From Panax quinquefolius (taxonomy: Eukaryota > Streptophyta > Magnoliopsida > Apiales > Araliaceae), in assembly GCA_020205615.1 (NCBI GenBank), contig CM035151.1, positions 13,292,565 to 13,356,564 on the forward strand: DNA of 64,000 nucleotides. The letters are read 5' to 3'. Position 1 is the first letter of the stretch; every line of letters starts with the position of its first letter. The position numbers and the translations under genes are program-made. The notes below the pieces were generated by a model. That model worked only from the letters and a program-made list of their open reading frames with translations. It was not told where the DNA came from and searched no databases. Shown here in pieces: positions 55,462 to 64,000 of this stretch.

Positions 55462-58199
55462 TGTAAGACCCTAAATTATTAATAAATGAAATTTATTTTC
55501 CTCTATTTATTATTTTGAAATAGTAAGGGTTGATTTGATTAATGTGGATAGTTATGGGTAAAATAACGCAAATTTTCGAATAAGCAAGTGGTTATAAAAT
55601 ATTCATTATTGTCGGGGAATATTCGTTTGGTCGTGGAATATTCGTCTTCGCTTGGGAATATTAAATGACGGTAGTGATCTTTTATGGGCCCCATAACGGA
55701 AAGCGATTGGATGAAGAAAGCGACAAATATAAGTTATTTATAAATAATTGGCGTAGTTATTACTGTTATTATCTTGTTGGAATACGGGTGGTTAAAAAAC
55801 ACTAATATCGCGTTGTTCAACAAGAAGGGCAGTATTGCACCAATTATTGATTCTTACGTGAAGGTACTACTCAATAATTGTTACGGTAATTATTATTCGA
55901 TTATTTTATTTTATTGATTCAATAATTCTTTGCATTGATATTTTATATTGTTGTTGTTTTGATAAATTGTCATTACATAGTATTTTCCATTATCGGAGAA
56001 ATAATTCATATTATCTGAATAATATTATTGGATAACATTATTGGCAATGTCTAGAAAGTTTACATCTAAGGAGAGGTTTGGTCACCTAATTGCTTACCAA
56101 GAAGGAGAGATCCTTATTGGAAAGCCTCTCTTTCACAGGAACGGCACCTTGGAGTTCAAATCTTGTGATTCTCGTAATATTATTTGTGAATAATTAATTA
56201 TTGATTTATATGATGAGGAAAATATTGATTTTATGTGGATATAGATGGAGAAAATTTTTAAAATGACAATTGTTGAAAATTAATATTTTATCTTTTTTTG
56301 ATAAAATAATTCATTTAAATATATTATTTTAATAATATATTAACGGTGATATTTTTATAATGAATGTGGGATATATGAGTATATGAGGAGGAAAAGTATT
56401 TTTGTGGCATTAAATGATTAACACATGTTTTGTGTGTCGGTGGACCCCATTTCTTGACTGAAATTTGATTATAACCTGTAAAATCGTCCGTTTATGGATT
56501 TCGGTCAATTTTTGTTTGGAATTTGGAAAAACTTTCTTCTGCAAAGTTGTAGAGAATTGAATTTCCTATAAAAATTCGCGAGATTCGAATTTTCTTATAA
56601 AAGGGCTATTTATTATGAATTATTGAAGTTTCGAAGCTCCGAAATAATTGATTTTTGGAAGTTTAAAATATTTAAAATAGGATAAACGTTTTTTTTGTTT
56701 TGTGGGCAGCCCTAGCATGTACAAGATAAGCTGAAATCAGTTGTCAAAATGTGCGTAGAGAATTTGTAATATATATAATATTATTATATTAAATTTTCTA
56801 CTTTGGTATTCTAAAGATTTTCCTATAAATAGGGTCTTAGGTTAGAATTGAAAATCACATTTAAATCGAAGTTTTCTCTATATTATCGGCGTATTCTTGT
56901 GAGTATTTTGAGTATACTTTGAGTATTGCTATACTGATTGCAAGTTCAAGTCATAGCCTATATCAGGTGTTTCAACTAAAATCTGCTCTTTCGAGGTAAG
57001 GGATGTTATTTTATTCGAAAATGATATTATTTCTTCAATATCATTATCCGAAATATTGGTTGGAAATTTTATCAAATTTGGAACTTTTTATATCTGGGGT
57101 TACTATTCATGAGTTACTTATTCACGAGTTACTATTCACGAGTTACTTATTCAAAAGTCTTATTCACGAAGCGTGAAGATGTTTTTTTGTGAAATTTCTA
57201 TCTTTTGGTGTTTGAGTTACTATTCACGTATACTAAGACTATTCACGATATCTCTGATTATTCACGAATACGACACTATTCATCAAAAATTAAAATTTTC
57301 CTTTTCGTCTAAAATATCTATTGTGGATACTAGCTTTGATTGTATCCATGTTTTGATCATTCTTGAATTTTACACCACTATGATTATTTTTGAGGTATTG
57401 TTGGACATGGATAAAACAAAGTACAAATCATTAATCCTTAATCCTTGTCATTTTGTTTCACTGGATTCGTTTCTTTAAAAATATTTTTCATCATCCTCAG
57501 TCTTAAATGATGATATTATTGAATATCTTTGGCCTGTAGTGCAAAGATGAATGATTTTTGATGAATATCTTTGGCCCGTAGTGCAAAGATGAACAGGTGT
57601 TTAGATGAACATGATCAACTGATGAATATCTTTGGCCTGTAGTGCAAAGATGAATATTTGATTCCAGATGTATATTGATTGATGTTACAGGGATAAAAGA
57701 TAGACGACGAACTTTTAAATTCATACATAGAAGATAGTAGTTTGCATTCTCTACTTAACTCTTCTAATGAATTATTATTTCATTGCGAATATTGGTTTAA
57801 AACTTGTTGTCTATTGTATTCTATTAGTTTTTTTCTGTTGAAGACTAATGATAATTTTTGTATATTATCTTAGTCATAATATTCTTTCTTGGGCTAGTTG
57901 AGCTCACCCTTTTCCTTGTTGTTCCATTTTTCTTCTCAGGAGGCGAGAATGTAGCGAGTACTAGTCGGGGTATGGAAGGAAGGTTCTAGAGAGAGTTGTT
58001 TAGTAGTCCTCACCATTTTTGTAAAATAATGTATCAATAATTATGATGGGGATTTATTTACGTGTGGATATTGTCTAGATGGCAATATCTGTATTTAAAC
58101 TCACAGTTTATATGTTGTAATAATAAAGTTGTAGTTGTTTCTGTACCATGTATTGACAACTCAGAATGGGTGATGTATACCTATTTTGGGGGTGTCACA
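55462..58199 (+). repeat. Solo LTR, family B, forward orientation
   Basis: 2738 bp, TGTAAGACCC to GGTGTCACA, with no internal domain, primer site or second LTR. TATA box near 56822 (cctataaatagg). It carries three 'gaatatctttggcc(t/c)gta' repeats at 57530-57650 and a run of 'ttactattcacgagt' repeats at 57090-57270. Left flank ACTGA; the right flank has ACTGA only after five extra bases (58205-58209), so the duplication is uncertain. Confidence 0.87.
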
Positions 58200-58379
58200 A
58201 CAAAACTGATCAGCAACGAAGACAAGATTTGTTTGAGAAAAAATGGAACTTTTATTGATGATGACGTGAATATTTCTGGACTTAGATGTAATCGACATCG
58301 TTTTCTTGAAAGTACTTCCTAAGCTTCTTAGGCGTGCCAAGTATTTTTTTAATTGTCGACGTGCCTAATGCCTTCAACC

Positions 58380-61374
58380 GATAAGTCCCCGGCCGGACTT
58401 CCGGTGACTTCATACGGTCCTTCGATTCAAGTCGGCTTTCCCAGATTCTCGAGGTGTAGATGCTTTGACTTCTCTGAAGACAAAGTCCCCTACTTCGAAT
58501 CTGCGAAGCTTTACCCCCTTATTATAATGCTTAGCCACTCTTCGCTGATAGGCTGCCAATTTGATAAAGGATGTTTCTCTGACTTCTTCAAGCAAATCAA
58601 GATTGGCCTTGATTTTCTTCTTCATCGTAGATCTCTTTGAATTGACTAACTTTCGAAGACTTGGAGATCCAATTTCAATTTGGGACTAAAACATCGCATT
58701 ACCATAGGCGATCGAAAGGTGAATCCCGTTGTAGTCCTCGGAGTAGTTCGATAAGCTCATAACACGATGGCAGACTCTTCCGCCCATCGCCTTAGCTTCA
58801 ATCAATCTGCGCTTGATCTCATTCAGCAGCGTTCTGTTGGTCACTTCAACTTGTCCGTTTGACTGAGGATGAGCTACTGAAGTCTTTATGTGCTGGATCC
58901 CCAGTTCTTTCAAAAATGTTTCAAATTTCGATCCCATAAACTGACGTCCATTATCCGATATTATCACCTTAGGAATTCCGAAATGAAATACTACTGATTC
59001 TTTCAAAAATTTCAAGCATTCATGTTCCGTTATTAACGTAAGTGGCTTTTTTTCTACCCATTTGGTCATATAGTCGATGGCAACTATAACAAAACTGACT
59101 TGACCTTTTGCTTTCGGTAGTGGACCCAGTATATCAAACCCCTAGACAACAAAGGGTATAGGAGATAGGATCGAGTATAGCTCTTTGAGTGGCTAATGTG
59201 GGATCGGACTTTAGAGTTGACATTTCTCGCACTTCTTGACGTACTCAGTCGCTTCTTTGAAGATGGTAGGTCAGTAGTACCCCTGATGAAGTACTTTATA
59301 GGCTAATGACTTAGCGACCATATGGTCGCCACAGATGCCTTCATGTACTTCCTGGAGAGCATATTCGACCGGATGGAGTCAAACATTTCAAGAATGGAGA
59401 CGAGAAAGCCCTTCTAAGCAGATCCCCATCAATCAAAACAAAATTAGCACTCTTGTACTTGATTTTCTTGGCTAGCATCCGATCACGAAGGTAAGACTTA
59501 ATCGCCAGATACTCCAGATATGGAGTCAAACAATGATTGGTTCGGTCCAACGCACATTACCGATTCATGATGAACACTAGGATGTTGCAAAATTTCTAAG
59601 TAAACCAGAGCCCATCAAAGCGTTAACATCCGTAGTGGCTAATTTGGAAAGTGCATCAGCAATGGAATTGTTATTACGCTCGACCCCCTGAAACTCATAG
59701 GATTGGAAAATATCAAGCCGTTCTTTCAATTCTGCCAAATACTTGATCATTCTTGGGCCTCGAGCTTCGTACTCCCCAGAGAATTGCTTAACGACTAACT
59801 GAGAATCACTGAAGATGACTATTCTTTGCACTTCAAGACTCTTCGCAAGTCGTAGCGAGTACCGCCTCATACTCAGCTTCGTTATTCGTCACTTTGAACT
59901 GAAATCTGATGGCCTGCTGCACCTTGAATCCCTCCGTACTCGTCAGAATAATCCCTGCTCCACTGACGTCCGTAGTAGAAGACCCATCTGCATACAACGT
60001 CCACGAACTCTGCTTCTGCTGAAAAACTGCAACTACTCTGTCAGATCCTTCAGCTTCTGCCACAACTTCATCAGCTTCAAAAAATGAGCATTCAACTACA
60101 AAATCAGCCAAGGCTTGCCCTTTGATGGCGGTTCGGGGATGATATTCAATGAAAAATTGGGACAATTCCATCGTCCATGTAGCTAATCTCCCCGATACCT
60201 CAGGTTTGCCCATAATCTTCTTTAAAGGTTGATCTGTGTATATTATTACCAATCTACCCTGGAAGTATTGCCTAAGCTTTCGACTAGCAGTTATTAAAGC
60301 AAAAACAAACTTTTCAATGTTTGGGTACCTTGTTTCAGCATCCCGAAGGACATGGCTTACGTAATAAATCGGGTGCTGCTTACCTCCAACTTCACGCACC
60401 AAAACTGCTCCTACTGCCAACGAACTAGCTACTAAGTACAAATATAGAGGCTCAGCAGGAGCGGGTTTCACCAACAAAGGCGCCGAAGATAAGTAGGACT
60501 TGATGCTCTGAAAGGCGTCCTCACACTTCGAAGTCCATTGGAACGTCTTTGCATTCTTCGGCCCTTTCAACGTATCAAAAAACAGCAAACATCTTTCTGC
60601 CGACTTGGACATGAACCTCCTTAAAGCTGCAATCTTTCCAGTCAGACGTTGAACATCTTTAATTGACTGGGGAGTCTTCATGCTCAGGATCGCTTGAATC
60701 TTCTCTGGATTGGCTTCAATTCCTCTTTAACTGACAAGATAACCCAGAAACTTGCCAGCCCCTAGACCGAAGGTGCACTTACTTGGATTTAGTCTCAAGT
60801 TGTGATGGCGAATTGTCTGAAAGCATTCTTCTAAATCATCCAGATGTTTACGTACCAGCATGCTTTTAACAATCATGTCATCCACGTACACCTCCATATT
60901 CTTACCCAACTGGTATCTGAAGACGTAGTTCATCATCCTCTGGTATGTGGCCCGGCATTGATGGTAGAAGGTCATTTACTTATAGGCATATACCGAACGA
61001 TGCGTAATGAACGCCGTCTTCGGTATATCCTCTTTACTCATGGAAATATGATGATACCCAGAGAATGTGTCCATAAAACTTAACAAAGCATACCCCGAAA
61101 TGGCATCGATGAGTTGGTCGATGTGGGGCAGCGAGTAGAAATCCTTTTGACAAGCTTTATTCAGATCGGTATAGTCGATGCAGACTCGCCATTTACCGTT
61201 CTGTTTCTGGACCAACACCACATTTGCCACCCACTGCGGGTAGTCGATCTCAAAAATGAAGTCAGCTACCAACAGTTTTGCAATCTCTTCATCGATGATC
61301 CGGCCGACGTTCGGTGCAAAGATCCTCTCTTCTTACAAGTTGGTTTTTGACGCGGGTCCACTACATGACGCCCC
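58380..61374 (-). pseudogene. Tat-lineage pol: RT, RNase H, second RNase H, integrase
   Basis: From right to left on the minus strand. RT: FEIDYPQWVANVVLVQKQNG (61254-61195), VCIDYTDLNKAC, FMDTFSGYHHISM, then the catalytic EVYVDDMIVKS (60894-60862). First RNase H with SLAVGAVLVREVGGKQHPIY and IYTDQPLKKIM (60440-60210). Second RNase H with SWTLYADGSS (about 60015), NNEAEYEAVLA (59883-59850), VIFSDSQLVVKQF (59822-59784) and NSIADALSKLA (59669-59637), which supplies the four acidic positions. Integrase: YVKKCEKCQ near 59220, FVIVAIDYMTKWVEKKPLTL (59095-59036), FGIPKVIISDNGRQF (58983-58939) and HPQSNGQVEVTNRTLLNEIK (58870-58811). Several stops and frame breaks occur; it is better preserved than the Tekay copy. 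Confidence 0.9.
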
Positions 61375-63741
61375 CAAAATTAGGTATACGTCACCCATCT
61401 TGGGTCGCCACTTACATGGTACATAAATTCAAATACAACTTACTTAATATAAGCGTGGGTATGCAATCGACATAAAGCGTGAGTTTGAATACAAATATTG
61501 TCTACTAGATATTATACAAACTCAAAAGGAGTCCTCATTACAACTATTATCACACTATTTCACGTAATAGTGAGGACTACTAATCTTATCCTCCGGACCA
61601 TTACTCTAGTTCCCAGACTCGTCCCGGCTATGTTCTCATTTCACAAGAGAAACGGTGAAAGAAAAGGGTGAGCTCAACTAGCCCAGTAAGAAATATTATG
61701 ACTAAGATAATGCAGAATAAATTATCATTAGCCTTCAACAGTGTTAAACTGATAAAATACAATAGACAACAAGTTTAACTGCAGCGGAATAAGCAATCCA
61801 TTAAAAGAGTCAAGTAGAAAATAAAATCTACTATCTTTTATGATTTAAAAGGTTTTTCATCACTGTTATAGCTGAGACTCAGCTTTAATGAATAAACCAC
61901 AATATCTAATCATCCCTGTACCACGGTCAAAGATTTTCATCAAATTATCAATGGTCATGACTATACCGAATCACCCCTGGTCATAATCATACCAAAAACT
62001 ATCCACCACTGCATTACAGGCCACTGAGGACTTTTGTCACATCATTTATATCAAGCCATGATTATACCGAATGATCCCTGGTCATAATCATACTAAGTTC
62101 ATCTATGCACGTAAGCCAAAGATAACATAATATAACATGAGGATGATGACAATGACATAATAATTCAATAAAACAAGTTCAAGAATTATTTTATCCAGGT
62201 TCAAGAATGATCAGAAGAATATTTCCATGAAAAGATACTGGATGAAACGCAAATATCAAGGATATTCTACTAATTTCATGGAGTATAAGTCAAAGTTTTA
62301 ACTAATTTGGGTATAATAAAGAATGGAATAACAAAGGAAATCACCATGCATGCGGTACTTCAGATGTATAGGCGAGTTATTCCAACGAATAATAATAACG
62401 GAACGGTCGGGTGAAATTCACAAGCGCAGCGGATGTTCCAAATGAATAATAAAGATGGAACTGATTGATTGTAAAACACACATAGGATATTCCAATGAGA
62501 ATGATAAAAAGCGGAACTAGGTCCGATGTAAAACACATGCGATGGGATGTTCCAATGAATAATAATAAAAAGCGGAACCAGTCAGGTGTAAAACACATGC
62601 ATGTGATGTTCCAATGAGAATAATAGAAGAATGTCACCAAGTATAGGGTAAACCACGTATCTGAGATCATGTATAGGGTATGCAGCGTATCTGAGTTATT
62701 CAATGAATAATAAAGAATGGAATAACGGAGGATTTCACCAAGTATATGGTATCACAGGCGTATCTGAGTTATTCAATGAAGAATAATAAAGAATGGAATA
62801 ACAGAAGTTCTCTTCATGAATAAGAAAGAATAACACCCCTTACGGGTACAACAAATAATATCCCTTACCTTAGAAGAACTGAATATTGGCAAGGTGAAGT
62901 AGCAGAATACTTTTCTTCTTTCTCTCTATAGTTTCTCTCTCTAGAGTTTCAGTGAATTCGTAAGAAAATAATGAAGGAATGAGCTTCTATTTATAGGAAA
63001 ATAGAATGCATAGTAATTAATCCATGAACGGTCCAGATTGATTTACTTTAATCTGACGGTCCATATTTAAAGCAAAATCTTTTAAATAAAATATAATATA
63101 TTCTATTTATATAAAAACATTTTACTATGCAAACACTTATGCAACACTATGCAAAATACTATACGCAAAACACTATGCAACACTATGCATAATAAAATAT
63201 AATATATTCTATTAATAGAATAACTTTAATAAAGTATTACATTTTATATAAAAGATGTTTCGCATTTTATTACGTTAATAATACTGAATAAAACAAAAGC
63301 GTCATTATCATTATAATAATTCATATTATTAATCGACAATAATGGAATCAAACCGAGTGACTTCTCACATAAGCATCGATAATCAATCTGGTGTGCTACT
63401 ATGCAACCCACGCACGACATTCTTTGTACTTTTACTACCGAAAGTAGTTCAACAAGATCAACGAGTAAAACTTCCATAGTTATTTCAATAAAATATTTTT
63501 GTCGTTTTCTCAATCCGATAATTACATTAATGGGGTCCACCAATGATTGAGCCGTTGCACGAATATTCCCTGCTAAACCGAATATTCCCCGACCAATCGA
63601 ATATAATATAACCACTTGCATACTTTGCAAAATTTATAAATACTATCCACAACTATAATATTATCTCAAATTCACACCATAATATTAAAAAATTATTTCG
63701 ACAAAATTTAAATCTTTATTGATAAAATCTGGGGTCTCACA
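61375..63741 (-). repeat. Solo LTR, family A (Tekay-like), reverse orientation, inside Tat pol
   Basis: Plus strand starts TGACGCCCCC (two bases short of TGTGACG) and ends GGGGTCTCACA. Its whole length matches the LTRs at 24906 and 32179, including the inverted minisatellite (62360-62830). Flanks are ACTAC (61370-61374) and ACTTC (63742-63746), a 4/5 duplication. The protein reading crosses the site: ..AEHRLEV before and VDPR.. after. Confidence 0.88.
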
Positions 63742-64000
63742 ACTTCCAACCGATGCTCAGCAATATCACTGCTTACTCCCGGCATATCATGAGGTTCCCA
63801 TGCGAAGATATCAACATAGCATCGCAGGAGCTCCATGAGGTTCGTCCGGAGAGGTTCCGGTAGACCCGAACCTATTTTGACTGTCTTGTTTACCTTGCTC
63901 GGGATAAGCTCTATCTCCTCTGTTTCTTCAGCTGGCATGACCAATGGTTCAGAACTACTCTCAGTGAAGGGTTCGATCTCTATCGCCACGGTGCCTTTTG
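63742..64000 (-). pseudogene. Tat-lineage pol, protease-RT linker (continues beyond window)
   Basis: A minus-strand ORF (to 63989, upstream part cut by the edge) reads LMELLRCYVDIFAWEPHDMP then GVSSDIAEHRLEV, the conserved segment just ahead of RT in Tat elements ('..DVFAWxPxDMPGI..'). It is continuous with 61374 once the solo LTR is removed, so this is the same pol. Confidence 0.87.

Larger units (their letters stand above)
37850..64000 (-). mobile_element. Tat-lineage Ty3/gypsy element, 5' part beyond the right edge, with nested insertions
   Basis: Read on the minus strand the element runs from right to left: protease-RT linker, RT, RNase H, second (archaeal-type) RNase H, integrase, tandem repeats, an ORF in the opposite direction, PPT and 3' LTR. 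Dual RNase H and an antisense extra ORF between pol and the 3' LTR are known features of Tat elements (e.g. Grande). Insertions at 41305-54314, 55462-58199 and 61375-63741 interrupt it. The 5' LTR, PBS and gag are not in the window, so the flanking duplication (GGTTA at 37845-37849 would be one copy) cannot be tested. Confidence 0.82.

Overview
The window is nuclear DNA of a flowering plant, most likely a eudicot. The evidence is two intron-containing plant genes with canonical GT-AG junctions (ALDH22A1 and UBC32), a plant-specific DUF247 gene, long AT microsatellites, foldback MITEs, and Ty3/gypsy LTR retrotransposons of lineages restricted to plants. About two thirds of the sequence is transposon-derived. 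Nothing prokaryotic was found, and no tRNA, rRNA or CRISPR.

Layout. 1-2542 (minus): the first five exons of ALDH22A1, running off the left edge. 3554-12363: a complete LTR element flanked by AACTT duplications, coding only for a decayed Gag and carrying tandem repeats. 12369-14985: AT-rich DNA with two foldback MITEs and a ~130-170 bp tandem array. 15263-16536 (plus): a DUF247 gene broken by one in-frame stop and a C-terminal frameshift. 18961-24279 (minus): UBC32, five exons, complete. Its 2.9 kb first intron holds a foldback MITE and a 1.7 kb TIR element that has captured pieces of a glycine-decarboxylase T-protein gene. 24906-34601: a full-length Tekay-like chromovirus (LTRs ~2.4 kb, duplication ACCCT) with a gag-pol full of small indels.

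37850-64000: one Tat-lineage element on the minus strand, cut by the right edge. From left to right it shows its 3' LTR, PPT, an antisense ORF of the PF04195 'putative gypsy type transposon' type, 42-bp tandem repeats, integrase, dual RNase H, RT and the protease-RT linker. Three later insertions sit in it: a reverse solo LTR in the antisense ORF, a forward solo LTR beside the tandem repeats, and a reverse Tekay-type solo LTR in pol. The first solo LTR was in turn hit by a tandem array (LTR-int-LTR-int-LTR-int-LTR, 43665-54079) of a small pol-deleted derivative. Target-site duplications support most of this order.

The cellular genes are not an operon. ALDH22A1 (predicted membrane-anchored aldehyde dehydrogenase) and UBC32 (tail-anchored ER ubiquitin-conjugating enzyme) are simply neighbours in a repeat-rich interval. 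One technical point matters for anyone using this sequence: differences between repeat copies, including most frameshifts checked by eye, fall on CAG/CTG/CCWG contexts in the transposons but not in the exons. This looks like methylation-linked sequencing error, so the broken transposon ORFs may be less broken than they appear.
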